Below the pieces are notes generated by a model that saw nothing but the letters and a program-made list of their open reading frames with translations, did no database searches and was not told the DNA's origin. Below, piece after piece: positions 1-8,883 of a stretch of 64,000 nucleotides of DNA (within the stretch, counting starts at the first letter, position 1; each line of letters starts with the position of its first letter). The DNA is from Bacteroidales bacterium (lineage in GTDB: Bacteria; Bacteroidota; Bacteroidia; Bacteroidales; F082). The position numbers were made by a program, and so were the translations under genes. The stretch covers positions 1 to 64,000 of the forward strand of contig JAEEQP010000015.1 in assembly GCA_016285355.1 (NCBI GenBank), given 5' to 3'.

Positions 1-28
1 GTAGAGACGTGGCGCGCCGCGTCTCTAC
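1..28. repeat. Short GC-rich palindrome inside coding sequence
   Basis: Nine-base perfect arms gtagagacg (1-9) and cgtctctac (20-28) enclose the self-complementary ggcgcgcc (11-18). It lies in frame within the T9SS-tail part of the giant surface protein, encoding SRDAARHVST on the minus strand. It could be a dispersed palindromic repeat that has become coding, or simply the local codon choice. Confidence 0.55.
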
Positions 29-3000
29 TGAAGATCACTCGTCCCATCACGTCAATCACCTGTAAGGTACAGGTCCCTGAGCCTGTCGAAGGGCCGTCCG
101 TGATAATGATGTTGCCCGAAGCATCGATAAACGCAAAGGTCTCATTGTCGCCATTTGCGTCCCCGCTGGCGGAAAACACCAATTTGAAACGCGATTCATA
201 ATCCGTTGTCTGGGCCGTGAACACGTATTCAGGCGTTTGCAGCAAATCCACATCCGCGCCGGTGAGGTTGTCAATCAGGTGCAGATAACCCATTTCCACA
301 TTCTTGGGGTTCACTGTGATGGTGTACTCGCCATTTTCGTGGGCCTTGAAATTGATGGGCATTTCGCCCGTGTTGCCAACGGAAACGATGGCATATTCCT
401 TGTTGCCCTGCGGGATGTAGATGTTGGCATCTTGTGTTCCGAAGTAGAACTTGCCGAGCTGGTCGCCTTCGTTGAAGCTGACGATGGCGTTGTCCATCAA
501 GGCATTGCTGCGGTTGCCCGCTTGGGTCAAAGCGATCTGCAAGGTGCCGAAACCGGTTTCCTGCTGTCCTTTGGCGTTCGACTTGGTGAAGAGGACGGTT
601 TCATCCTCACCTTCGGCCTTCACTATCACACCAGTGCAAGCATCGATGGCGGTGTAGCCCGAAACCGCTTCAGCCACCAGGCCTGTACCTTCCGGATTCA
701 TCTTGTAGTACGACTTATTGAGGGTGGCAGGAGCATGGAACGGGTTGCCCACCAAGTTCCAGCCTTCGCTAAGGCCGACCGCCTGCTCAGTCGCTGTGAT
801 GGGTGTTCCGGCAAAGGTCAGGGTGACATTGTTCTTGTTGGCGTAGAGGTAGCCGCGACCGTTGACCAAGGTGGTGAAGTCGGGGTGGTTTTGGGTTGAG
901 GTGGCCTTGATGTTCTCCCACATCGTGGTGCCCGGGTTGAGGCGGTAAAGGTCATATTCCGATGCTGTGGAAGCCACGAGGTTGGTGACGACGCTCGGGG
1001 CGAGTGCTTCCGCAACGGGTGAGGCGATAAACGCCCAGTGGTCGCTCGCGGTGCTGTTGCCCCAGCCGGTAATTGTCGTGGTGAATTGTTGCCCCGCCAA
1101 TGTGCTGAAACTCACCGTCTGCGTCGGGTCGCTGTAGCCTTCGCTGCCGCAGTTGCCTCGCAGGTAGGCTTCGTAGGCGGTGCCGGCAAGCAGGTTGTTG
1201 AGCGTGGCGGTGGTTTCGGTGGTGCTGGCGGTCTGCCATGGGCCGGCGGGCACCGTTGCGCCGACCAACACATTGTCTATGTGCAGGTTATTGTTGGCGT
1301 TTTGCACCGTTGATTCGCCGTAGAAGGCGATGCGCACCGTCTGCCCCTCGTAGGCGGAGAGGTCGAGGCTCACGCGCTCGCCCGTGGCGGTATTAGCGAT
1401 GTTGTTGTAAACATATTCCGAGCCACTGTTGTTCCACTCGCGCAGGATGGTCCAGGTTTCCTTGTTGTCGGTGGTGATGAGCACAACGAACCGGTCATCG
1501 TTGCCGTTGGTATCTGGTGCGATTAATGAAGAAGTGGAATAACCAGTTAGGGCGAGGTCAAAGTGAAGGCCGCCGCCCTCTCCCACGGCGACCTGCGGAG
1601 TGATGAGCCAGTTATTTCTATTATCATCCTTGATATTGAAATAGGCATGACGGTCAAACACACCGCTCATGGTGCCAATAGTCCAATAAACAGCAGGGGA
1701 AAAATTACCGCCACTCAAGATACTGCTCAACTTGCCGCCTTTGCGCTCCCAGCCATCGGGTGGATTGCCTGTTTCGAACCCTTCGCTCGTGCCGACATCA
1801 TACGCTGCCGTTCGGTAACTCACCTCGTATTCTGCGCTGCTGCCCGTCCAAGTGAGTGTGGCGGAATGAATGTCGGTGGCGGTGACGGCAAAGCCGGTGG
1901 GCGTGCTGCAGTTCGCAATGGTGTGGAAGGCCATCATGGCGATGGTGCTGAAGTCGCCCTCGTCGCACTTCTTGCGCAGGAAGAAGCCATAGTCGCAGTT
2001 GGGTGTCAAGTTGTTCCAGTTGAGGCTGCTGCCTTGCGTCTCGTTGCCGAAGGTCAGGTTTTGGAGGTTTTCAGGGGCGAGGGTGATGAGCGCGTATTGG
2101 AAGGTGGCGCCCGCTACGGCATCCCAAGCGACACCGGCCCCGTGGGTGGTGGGGGCAGTGGTGATATGCAGGCCCGTGGGGGCAGTGCATGATACCAGGG
2201 TGTGGAAACTCACCCAGTCCGTCTCGTCGCTTTGGCCATTCTCGCCGCAGTCGCCTTTCACCTTCGCGTAGTACCAAGTGTCGGGGGTGAGGGTGCTGAA
2301 GGCAAGGGTTGGTGCAGTGGTGGTGTGTTCGCTCAGCGAGCCGACGCCCGTGCTGATGACGATGTCGTCCACATAGAGGCAGTCGTCGTTGCTGACAACA
2401 CCACCGCCTTTTTCATAGTTCCAGCGGAGGGTGTGTATGCCGGCGGCGAGGGGATAGGAATAGGCCGTCCAGTCGCCTGCGCCCGTGAGGTCGAGTTGCT
2501 GGACGCCGTCGATGTAGAAGCGGCCGTGTTGCGCATTACCCGTGACAATCTTGGCCCAGAAACTGACATTCATGTTCCAGGGCAGATACACATCGAGCAC
2601 CATGTCGGAATTGGTACTTAATTGGCCTGCATTGCCGCTCTTGGCGCAATAGTTTCCGTTGTGGCCGTTGGCCGACACTGTCCACGGATAGGCGGAGGTG
2701 GTGGTGAACGGGGCTTGGCTGAAGTCGTTCGTCTCGAAGTCGGCCTCAAGGGTGCGGTGTTCCTCGCCCATTGTCACGATGTAACTGCCGCTGTAGCCAG
2801 TCCAGGCAAGGGTGGCGGTGGTGGTGCCGATGTTGCTCACGGCGAAGCCGGTGGGGGCAGCGCAGGGGATGGCCGAAATCACGGTGTTGTTGGCTTCCAT
2901 GGTGAGGGTGAACGAGGAGCCGGAACCTGACAGGGTGCCGTGGTCGGTTTCGTAGAAGCCCGAGGGGCTGCCGCTGAGGGTGAGGCTGATTTCCGCGCCA

Positions 3001-5132
3001 GCGGGAGCGTAGATGACATTGCCGTAGCGGAGAAAGCCCGCGTAAACCTCGATGCCGTTGTAGTCGTAGGTGGTGGTGGGAGTGCCATTCACGGTGAGGG
3101 TGACCCCTTGGCCCGCGCTGACGGTGTAGGCCTGGCAGGCACCGGTTTGGTCTCCAGCAGGGTGGCCCATGCCAATATTTGTGGTGACACCGCCTACGGA
3201 GCAGTTGTGGTAATAGTTTGCAGTACGCTCGTATAAATCATCAAATTCAGAATCACCTATAATGGCACCGCTACTACTGCCATTAATAACTGTGGCGCCA
3301 TGGGCGAGGCAGTTGGCGACAGTTGAACTTGTATATCCTCCAACATCGCCCACAATGCCGCCGAAATCCGAGCCTCCGTCAGCGAGGGTGGCCGCGCTGG
3401 TGCAGCCCCTGATGGTGGAATTGCTTCCACCCGCAATGCCGCCGTGATTACTTGCTCCTGATGTTGATGAATGGATAACCACGGTGGAGGTGACATGGCA
3501 GTTTTCAACCGTGCCGTAAAGTCTTCCTGCGATGCCGCCTATGTAGTCGCGACCTCTGATGGAGGCATCGGCGAGGGTGAGGTTTTTCACTGTGCCATCC
3601 ACGCGGCCGAAAAGACCGTATTCGTTGGCCATATTATCAGAAGCATCATCATAGATGCGGATGCCGCTGATGGTGTGGCCTTGGCCGTCGAAGGTGCCGT
3701 CGAAGTGGCGGTTTCCGTTTTTGGGGTCGTGGCCGATGGCGGAGAAGTTGTTCTCGGTGCTGTTGGCGTTCCATGCGGTTTGGGGGTGGTAGGCGATGTC
3801 GTTGGCCAGCACGAAGTATTGGTTAGCGAAGAGATGGCCGCTGTTCACCAACTGTGACAACCCGTTGAGGCCCACGGTATCGGTAATGACGAAGGGGTCG
3901 GTGGCAGTGCCGCTGCCGTTCCAAGGAATGGCCAACCACTGGGCGTAAAGGTCAACGATGGCACCGTTTTGGTCGGTAAGGTTCTTTACCTTCTGTTTGT
4001 TTCTGTAGGCGGTGCCGCTACCGTCGGCCTTGGTGTTCCATCCGTCGAAGTAATGGCCCGGGCGGCTGAAGGCGTTGTCTCTGAGGGACTTTGCATTGTC
4101 GTAGGTAAAGGTTTGGTTGATCATCGTGCCGGTGGCGTCGTCGGCATTCTTATTGAAGCGGACAGTGTAAGTGTTGGGCGTCCATTGGGGGTAGAGTTCT
4201 ACGATGCCGCCGTCGATAGCAGTGAGGTTGATGACGCTTTGCCCGTTGGAGTATTGATGATAACCGCCTTCGTCGAGCCAGTAGGTGAAGGTGTAGCCCG
4301 TGCGGATGAGGGTGTTGGGGGTGAGGTTTTGCGCGGTATTGTAGGTGAAGGTTTGGTCGTCCATCTCTCCGCTGATACCATTATAACCGGAAACAAAGCG
4401 TACGGTGTAGGTGGCCCAATGCAAGGTGTATTGGGAGCTGGCGCTGCCGGTGAAGATGCCCGTAGCGTTGGCGGTGACGGTGGCCGTGCCGGGGGAGGTG
4501 TTGTTGGCCCACGCGAGGGTGTAGTGGGTGTTGCGGGTGAGCGTGTTGCCGTGCCAAGTGACGGTGGGAATTGGCGCAACAGCCGTATCGCTGACGGGAT
4601 AATTAGCCTCGATGCCGGAGAGCACCGCATCGCCGAAGGGAATTTGGTCGGCATACTCCACCTCGATAGTCACGACACCCATCTGTTGGAAGCGGTAGGT
4701 GTAACTATTTGTCATGTTCCACACCTCGTAGGTGACGCCGTTTTTGTCCGTCAGGGTGACATGATAGATGTACATGGAGCCGTGAGTTAGGGTGATGTAG
4801 CCGCCGGTGGTGCCATTTGCCTCAATGTTTAGTCGGTCTTGGACGGCGAGCGAACTGGTTTTGTCAGAGCCGAAGTTGATGGTGATGTTGCCTGGCAAAG
4901 TGAGAGTGCGACTTTGGGTTGTGGCGTAGTCCCACACGTCGGTGACAGTACCTGTAACACTGCCCGAGGCGGTGACGATGAGGTTGCAGGTGATGTCACC
5001 TAGATGGGGGTAGTCGGTCTCGGTGTAGCCCGAGAAGGTATAGGTCACGTTTTCGGCCAAGGCCTGTTGCCCGGTCATCACTGCCGCTGCGAGCAGGAGG
5101 AGGGCGAGGATTGATGATAGATGTTTGGTCAT
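1..5132 (-). CDS. Giant multidomain T9SS-type surface protein (5' part; gene continues off the left edge)
   Basis: The minus-strand frame is open from an ATG at 5132 to the window edge, giving about 1,710 residues and no stop. A signal peptide with a run of leucines and alanines (residues ~1-26, ending ALAEN) opens it. Residues ~245-405 hold Listeria/Bacteroides-type InlB repeats (YTVRFVSGYNG..., YTVRFNKNADD...). Residues ~460-590 hold GLUG-like motifs (GTVENCHV, GGIAGGSNSTIRGC). Residues ~795-930 and ~1115-1290 resemble cleaved-adhesin/choice-of-anchor-J modules (NWLITPQV), separated by fibronectin-III-like segments (CTAPTGLHI, CSTPTGFAV). The last visible residues, VIDVMGRVIFSRD, look like the start of a T9SS C-terminal sorting domain. 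Probable role: secreted, surface-anchored adhesin or binding protein; ligand unknown. The mature end lies outside the window. Confidence 0.85.
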   Translation of the reverse strand, partial: MTKHLSSILALLLLAAAVMTGQQALAENVTYTFSGYTETDYPHLGDITCNLIVTASGSVTGTVTDVWDYATTQSRTLTLPGNITINFGSDKTSSLAVQDRLNIEANGTTGGYITLTHGSMYIYHVTLTDKNGVTYEVWNMTNSYTYRFQQMGVVTIEVEYADQIPFGDAVLSGIEANYPVSDTAVAPIPTVTWHGNTLTRNTHYTLAWANNTSPGTATVTANATGIFTGSASSQYTLHWATYTVRFVSGYNGISGEMDDQTFTYNTAQNLTPNTLIRTGYTFTYWLDEGGYHQYSNGQSVINLTAIDGGIVELYPQWTPNTYTVRFNKNADDATGTMINQTFTYDNAKSLRDNAFSRPGHYFDGWNTKADGSGTAYRNKQKVKNLTDQNGAIVDLYAQWLAIPWNGSGTATDPFVITDTVGLNGLSQLVNSGHLFANQYFVLANDIAYHPQTAWNANSTENNFSAIGHDPKNGNRHFDGTFDGQGHTISGIRIYDDASDNMANEYGLFGRVDGTVKNLTLADASIRGRDYIGGIAGRLYGTVENCHVTSTVVIHSSTSGASNHGGIAGGSNSTIRGCTSAATLADGGSDFGGIVGDVGGYTSSTVANCLAHGATVINGSSSGAIIGDSEFDDLYERTANYYHNCSVGGVTTNIGMGHPAGDQTGACQAYTVSAGQGVTLTVNGTPTTTYDYNGIEVYAGFLRYGNVIYAPAGAEISLTLSGSPSGFYETDHGTLSGSGSSFTLTMEANNTVISAIPCAAPTGFAVSNIGTTTATLAWTGYSGSYIVTMGEEHRTLEADFETNDFSQAPFTTTSAYPWTVSANGHNGNYCAKSGNAGQLSTNSDMVLDVYLPWNMNVSFWAKIVTGNAQHGRFYIDGVQQLDLTGAGDWTAYSYPLAAGIHTLRWNYEKGGGVVSNDDCLYVDDIVISTGVGSLSEHTTTAPTLAFSTLTPDTWYYAKVKGDCGENGQSDETDWVSFHTLVSCTAPTGLHITTAPTTHGAGVAWDAVAGATFQYALITLAPENLQNLTFGNETQGSSLNWNNLTPNCDYGFFLRKKCDEGDFSTIAMMAFHTIANCSTPTGFAVTATDIHSATLTWTGSSAEYEVSYRTAAYDVGTSEGFETGNPPDGWERKGGKLSSILSGGNFSPAVYWTIGTMSGVFDRHAYFNIKDDNRNNWLITPQVAVGEGGGLHFDLALTGYSTSSLIAPDTNGNDDRFVVLITTDNKETWTILREWNNSGSEYVYNNIANTATGERVSLDLSAYEGQTVRIAFYGESTVQNANNNLHIDNVLVGATVPAGPWQTASTTETTATLNNLLAGTAYEAYLRGNCGSEGYSDPTQTVSFSTLAGQQFTTTITGWGNSTASDHWAFIASPVAEALAPSVVTNLVASTASEYDLYRLNPGTTMWENIKATSTQNHPDFTTLVNGRGYLYANKNNVTLTFAGTPITATEQAVGLSEGWNLVGNPFHAPATLNKSYYKMNPEGTGLVAEAVSGYTAIDACTGVIVKAEGEDETVLFTKSNAKGQQETGFGTLQIALTQAGNRSNALMDNAIVSFNEGDQLGKFYFGTQDANIYIPQGNKEYAIVSVGNTGEMPINFKAHENGEYTITVNPKNVEMGYLHLIDNLTGADVDLLQTPEYVFTAQTTDYESRFKLVFSASGDANGDNETFAFIDASGNIIITDGPSTGSGTCTLQVIDVMGRVIFSRDAARHVS
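72..95. repeat. Dispersed 24-base repeat, coding copy
   Basis: The 24 bases are the exact reverse complement of 25221-25244 in the M6 protease upstream region; the core is gagcctgtcgaa. Here the repeat is read through in frame by the giant surface protein, giving GPSTGSGT just before its T9SS tail. Confidence 0.8.
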
Positions 5133-5484
5133 AGTTGTCAGTTATCAGTTGTTAGTTGTTTGTTCGTGTTAGCGCAGGGACTGACGTCGCTTGCTTACTG
5201 GAGTGTCGCCCCTACGGGACTTTGCTTCCACATCCCGAAACCACTATGATTTATTAGGGTTTTCTTCGTTTTTCAGTTTTCAATAGGTTTGATTTTGAGG
5301 GGATTGAAGCCAGTTTTGTTTGAAAGCGCAAAAATACGAAATTAAAGATACAATAAGACAAATGCAAAAGTTTTTTTTTGCAAACGAATTCATCCCCAAT
5401 CCACTAAAGACATAGCCGCTCAAGCAAGGGGCTATAAGTAAGTGTTCAGAATTAGACAGCATCATTTTTTACTACAGGACTTTT
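5133..5484. other. Non-coding upstream region of the giant surface protein gene
   Basis: No gene is seen here. Next to the start codon is a simple-sequence stretch built from gttatcagttgttagttgtt (5139-5158). The rest is AT-rich, with a -7 box at 5329-5336 that would give a ~200-base 5' leader, and a T9 run near 5371. Confidence 0.6.
5329..5336 (-). promoter_or_regulatory. Bacteroidota -7 box for the giant surface protein gene
   Basis: On the minus strand the sequence reads TATTTTTG, matching TAnnTTTG. A TTTG (plus-strand caaa at 5359-5362) lies 22 bases upstream, slightly longer than the usual 19-21 spacing for the -33 element. Confidence 0.4.
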
Positions 5485-5486
5485 CT

Positions 5487-5587
5487 CGCTTCGCGTCATT
5501 GCGAGGAGGAACGACGAAGCAATCCAGACATCAAGCCAAATGACTATTGTCAGGATTGCTTCACTGCGTTCGCAATGACGCAAAGCG
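5487..5587. repeat. Large imperfect palindrome (REP/MITE-like), possible terminator
   Basis: The left arm begins cgtcattgcgaggagg (5494) and runs to about 5530. The right arm starts near 5548 (tgtcaggattgcttc) and ends gttcgcaatgacg (5580). Pairing continues outward with cgctt/aagcg. The element abuts the stop codon of the 99-aa gene at 5590, so its hairpin could end that transcript. The CGTCATTGCGAG...CGCAATGACG type of palindrome is a widely scattered repeat in many bacterial genomes; I recall this rather than having searched it. Confidence 0.75.
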
Positions 5588-5589
5588 TG

Positions 5590-5889
5590 TTATTCCTTGA
5601 TTTCAACGTAGAACACCGTCGGGTCTTCGTCTTCACAAAACGATTCGTCGGTGTAGTATTGTCCGGGCTTGCCGTCGTCTTGGAAAAGGAGGAGTGTCAC
5701 CTTTTTGAAAGGAATGGGTTGGCCGTTTTTGCTGTAACGTTCGATGTCGGTTTCGGTGAGGCCTTCCATACGCATCATTTTCAGCATCATGGCGAGGTCT
5801 AAGTTGACATTGAGCAATTCCTGTTTCCACTCGATGCTGATGACCGCTGTGGTGTAGAGCTTGAAATTCTTGACTTCAATCTTTTTCAT
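5590..5889 (-). CDS. Small uncharacterised cytosolic protein, 99 aa
   Basis: I do not recognise the family. The protein starts MKKIEVKNFKLYTTAVISIEWKQELL in pieces and ends in an acidic segment (SFCEDEDPTVFYVEIKE); no signal peptide or membrane segment is seen. The start was chosen at the ATG giving MKKIEV; an upstream start would add 20 residues of low-quality sequence overlapping the intergenic spacer. It is divergent from the MORN-like gene. It ends against a large palindrome that may act as its terminator. Confidence 0.65.
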   Translation of the reverse strand: MKKIEVKNFKLYTTAVISIEWKQELLNVNLDLAMMLKMMRMEGLTETDIERYSKNGQPIPFKKVTLLLFQDDGKPGQYYTDESFCEDEDPTVFYVEIKE

Positions 5890-5955
5890 GGCTTGAATTT
5901 TTCTGCAAAGATGAGAAATTTGCACGAAGTTTGCAGTCGTTTGCGCCAAAATTTA

Positions 5956-5963
5956 TACTTTTG
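5956..5963 (+). promoter_or_regulatory. -7 box upstream of the MORN-like/TonB receptor pair
   Basis: TACTTTTG fits TAnnTTTG and lies 23 bases before the ATG at 5987. A TTTG at 5930-5933 sits 22 bases upstream. Confidence 0.4.
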
Positions 5964-5986
5964 TACAACTTTTAAAATCTAAGAAA

Positions 5987-6754
5987 ATGCGTAAAACTTT
6001 GATTATCACAATGATGGCATTATTTGCCATGCCTATGTTCGCACAAACCATTGAAAGTGTGGACGTTTCGAAAGCCAAGGACGGAAAGTTCACCACACAA
6101 TCCGGCGAATGCACTATTGAAGGTAATGTCTTGAACAGCCAAAAAGTGGGCACTTGGATTGAGTATTTCAACGGCACCTATCTGCCAAAGAAAATCGTGA
6201 ACTATGAAAACGGAAAGAAAAACGGCGTTTATGTTGAGATTGACAAGACGGGTTCCATCGTGAAAAAGGCTGAGTATAAGAACGATATGCTTGATGGACA
6301 GGCTAGCGAGTGGTATCGTGGCGGTCGTCTCTCGAAGCTGAACACCTATAAGAACGGCAAAATGGATGGCAAACAAATCCTGTGCTACGAGAAGGGCGGC
6401 AATCTTGAAGTTTCCAACTACAAGGACGGTGAACGTGACGGCGAGACCACTTGGTATTATGAAGATGGTCAAAAGAAAATGACCATTGAGTATTCCAATG
6501 GCCAGTTCAACGGCAAGCAGGAAAGTTTCTATCCTGATGGCTCAGTCAAGAGCGAAGCCACCTACAAAAACGGTGTGTTGCAAGGTAAAAAGAAGACCTA
6601 CGCCGAGAAGCAGAAGCCGCAAGACGAGAAAAAGGTGACAGACACTAAACAGGTGAAGGACAAAGAGATAAAGGGGAATGCAACCGATATAAAGAAGGAC
6701 AAAGAGCTTAAAGGAAAAGTGAATGCCAGCAAAAAGGATGTGAAGAAACCTTGA
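5987..6754 (+). CDS. Secreted MORN-like (YwqK-family) repeat protein
   Basis: The 255-aa product has a signal peptide (MRKTLIITMMALFAMPMFAQ). Residues ~40-205 contain about seven repeats of the type G.WxxYxxGxxxxxxxYKNGxxxG (for example YKNGKMDGKQ, YKDGERDGETTWYYEDGQ, YPDGSVKSEATYKNG). These match the MORN-variant repeats of the YwqK antitoxin-like family, common in Bacteroidota envelope proteins. The last ~50 residues are a lysine-rich, low-complexity tail (DKEIKGNATDIKKDKELKGK). The role is unknown. It overlaps the TonB receptor by four bases, so the two are probably co-translated. Confidence 0.75.
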   Translation: MRKTLIITMMALFAMPMFAQTIESVDVSKAKDGKFTTQSGECTIEGNVLNSQKVGTWIEYFNGTYLPKKIVNYENGKKNGVYVEIDKTGSIVKKAEYKNDMLDGQASEWYRGGRLSKLNTYKNGKMDGKQILCYEKGGNLEVSNYKDGERDGETTWYYEDGQKKMTIEYSNGQFNGKQESFYPDGSVKSEATYKNGVLQGKKKTYAEKQKPQDEKKVTDTKQVKDKEIKGNATDIKKDKELKGKVNASKKDVKKP

Positions 6755-8679
6755 ACCGCTTTGGACTTATTGTTTTGATTTTGTTGGGCATGGGGCTCTC
6801 GCAGCTTCATGCCCAAGATACTATTATACTGCATTCCGTTGAGGTGACGGCGGAGCGGAGTGATATTGAGGTGCTGAAACCTTTGGTGGCGAAAAAACTG
6901 GACACCCTCGTGCTGCAATCCAAAAGCACTTCAAGCCTTGCAGATTTGCTCATCCAACACAGTCCTGTTTTCATCAAGACATACGGCCCTGGCGGTACTT
7001 CCACGGCTTCGTTTCGCGGCACGACCGCCAGTCATACCTTGGTGCTTTGGAACGGTTTCCAACTCAATGCGCCAAGCCTTGGACAAGTGGATTTCAGCAC
7101 CATCCCTGTGTTTTTGGCTGACGATGTGAGCCTTAACTGGGGTAGTGGCACCTCTAATAATAGCGGCGGTTTGGGCGGTGCGGTCAACATTGACAATACG
7201 CACCACTTTGGCGATGGTTTTTTGTTGGATTTGAAGCAGACCTACGGAAGTTTCAATACTTTGGGTAGCTTTTTAACGGTGGGTAACTATGGCAAAAAGT
7301 TCTCTTTTCGTGTGAAAGCTTACCGCAATTCATCGGACAACGATTTTGAATACGAGAATTTGGCCACCATTCCGCACCAAAAGATGAAGCAGCGCAATGC
7401 CGATTTTGTCGACTATGGCGTGATGCCCGAGATGAGCCTGATGTTGGGCAACAATGTCATTTCCGTCTCGTCGTGGAACCAGTGGAACAACCGCAACCTG
7501 CCGCCCATCATGCCCAACGTGTTCAACGTCAATTCAGAGGAGTGGACGAGGGACAACTTCTCGCGCAATTTTATTTCCTACAAAACCTATTGGGAAACAG
7601 GCAGCCTGCAACTGAAATCAGCAGCCTTTATGGAAAACCAGCGTTATTTTCTTTTGACGCGCAACCCTATTACCGACGACACCGTCACCTTTATTAATTC
7701 CGAGAACCATGCCTTAATTCTGCACCAAATCGCCAATTTAGAGCAGCATCTTTATAAGAGTTGGACGCTGAAAGCCAAGCTGCAATGGGACAACGAGCGG
7801 GTGAGGAGCAACAACTATGTGGGGGAGAAGCGGCGCAATTTGGTGTCGGCCTACGCTGCCGTAAACGGTGAGCCTTTCGACTGCGCCCAACTCAACCTTA
7901 CCGCTCGATACGACTGGACTGATGGCAAAGGCATGGGTCTTTTCCCGACAGCGACCTTTTCGTATCAGTTGCCGTTCTACAAGGCCATGAGTTTCACCTT
8001 GGGCTACAGCCACAACTACCGCAACCCCTCGCTGAATGACCTCTATTGGTATCCTGGCGGCAACCCCGACCTCTTGCCTGAAAATGGTCGCACAGTCGAC
8101 TTAGCCGTAAAATATGGTCTGCAAGAAGGCCCTTTTAAACTTGATTTGCGCACAGGTGGCTATTTCTCCAATGTGAAGAACTGGATTCAGTGGATGCCGA
8201 CCTCGTACCGTTTTTGGGTGCCGGAGAACGTGGCCAAGGTTTATGCACGAGGTATCGAGAACCACATCGATGCAGCTTTTGTTAAGGAAAATTGGAAAAT
8301 CACATTGTCAGGAAACTATGTTTACACCGTTACCACCGACGAAAGCGAGAAGGCCGAACAACAAGGCACCAAGGGCAAGCAACTCATTTATATTCCGCTA
8401 CATCACGCCAATTTCTTCCTTAACGCCCAGTGGAAAACCTGGAACCTTGGCTACACCCTCGAGGTAACAGGCCGCCGCAGTACCTCCTATAACGCACAGG
8501 AGTTCTTCGCCTACGACTTGCCAGCGTATGTGTTGCATCATGTCGCCTTGGGCAAGCAACTCAAGAAGTTCCGCATCGAGTTGCGTTGCAATAACCTCTT
8601 CGACACGGACTACCAGAATGTGATTTGGAGGGCTATGCCCGGTAGGAGTTTTGAGGTGATGGTGGAGTATAGGTATTAG
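6751..8679 (+). CDS. TonB-dependent outer-membrane receptor, BtuB-like
   Basis: The 642-aa protein has a signal peptide ending LHAQD, a plug domain (~residues 25-155; LVLWNGFQLN, GGLGGAVNI) and a ~22-strand barrel ending in the aromatic FEVMVEYRY. It has no N-terminal carboxypeptidase-like or STN domain, so it resembles the shorter BtuB/ferric-siderophore receptors rather than SusC. The start is TTG at 6751: it overlaps the upstream stop (TTGA), and the only near ATG (6790) would cut the signal peptide in half. It imports a substrate across the outer membrane using TonB energy; cobamide is a guess from the overall type, and no B12 riboswitch was seen upstream. Confidence 0.85.
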   Translation: MNRFGLIVLILLGMGLSQLHAQDTIILHSVEVTAERSDIEVLKPLVAKKLDTLVLQSKSTSSLADLLIQHSPVFIKTYGPGGTSTASFRGTTASHTLVLWNGFQLNAPSLGQVDFSTIPVFLADDVSLNWGSGTSNNSGGLGGAVNIDNTHHFGDGFLLDLKQTYGSFNTLGSFLTVGNYGKKFSFRVKAYRNSSDNDFEYENLATIPHQKMKQRNADFVDYGVMPEMSLMLGNNVISVSSWNQWNNRNLPPIMPNVFNVNSEEWTRDNFSRNFISYKTYWETGSLQLKSAAFMENQRYFLLTRNPITDDTVTFINSENHALILHQIANLEQHLYKSWTLKAKLQWDNERVRSNNYVGEKRRNLVSAYAAVNGEPFDCAQLNLTARYDWTDGKGMGLFPTATFSYQLPFYKAMSFTLGYSHNYRNPSLNDLYWYPGGNPDLLPENGRTVDLAVKYGLQEGPFKLDLRTGGYFSNVKNWIQWMPTSYRFWVPENVAKVYARGIENHIDAAFVKENWKITLSGNYVYTVTTDESEKAEQQGTKGKQLIYIPLHHANFFLNAQWKTWNLGYTLEVTGRRSTSYNAQEFFAYDLPAYVLHHVALGKQLKKFRIELRCNNLFDTDYQNVIWRAMPGRSFEVMVEYRY

Positions 8680-8754
8680 GCTTTTTTATAGGCAGGGTTG
8701 CGTAGCGCTTCACCACTGCCTTGACGTCGGGTCGCCCTTTCAGGGCTTGGTTTA

Positions 8755-8816
8755 GCAGCTATGTCATTCCTGCGGGGGTAGGTGTGTTGGCGGGAATCTA
8801 TGGCTGCGCTTTTTTT
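8755..8816 (+). terminator. Hairpin plus T7 run downstream of the TonB receptor
   Basis: gcagctatgtcattcctgcg (8755-8774) pairs imperfectly with gcgggaatctatggctgc (8790-8807) and is followed by seven Ts (8810-8816). It resembles a REP-type repeat serving as an intrinsic terminator. The rest of 8680-8883 holds the short palindrome gccctttcagggc and no gene. Confidence 0.5.
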
Positions 8817-8848
8817 GCCAAACATGAGTGAGTTGTGGAAAAAGTTTG

Positions 8849-8856
8849 TATTTTTG
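8849..8856 (+). promoter_or_regulatory. -7 box upstream of hsdM
   Basis: TATTTTTG fits TAnnTTTG, 27 bases before the hsdM ATG. No convincing -33 TTTG at the right spacing. Confidence 0.4.
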
Positions 8857-8883
8857 TAAATTAAATCGTTTTATACCACTTTT

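Noticed and set aside
237..4790. Several plus-strand readings of 90-270 codons in the first 5 kb
   Set aside because: They are all antisense to the giant surface protein, whose minus-strand frame shows continuous domain-like sequence; the plus-strand translations are Val/Gly-rich shadows.
6700..6760. Cobalamin riboswitch before the BtuB-like receptor
   Set aside because: The receptor overlaps the upstream coding sequence, and no B12-box-like sequence was recognised ahead of the MORN-like gene.
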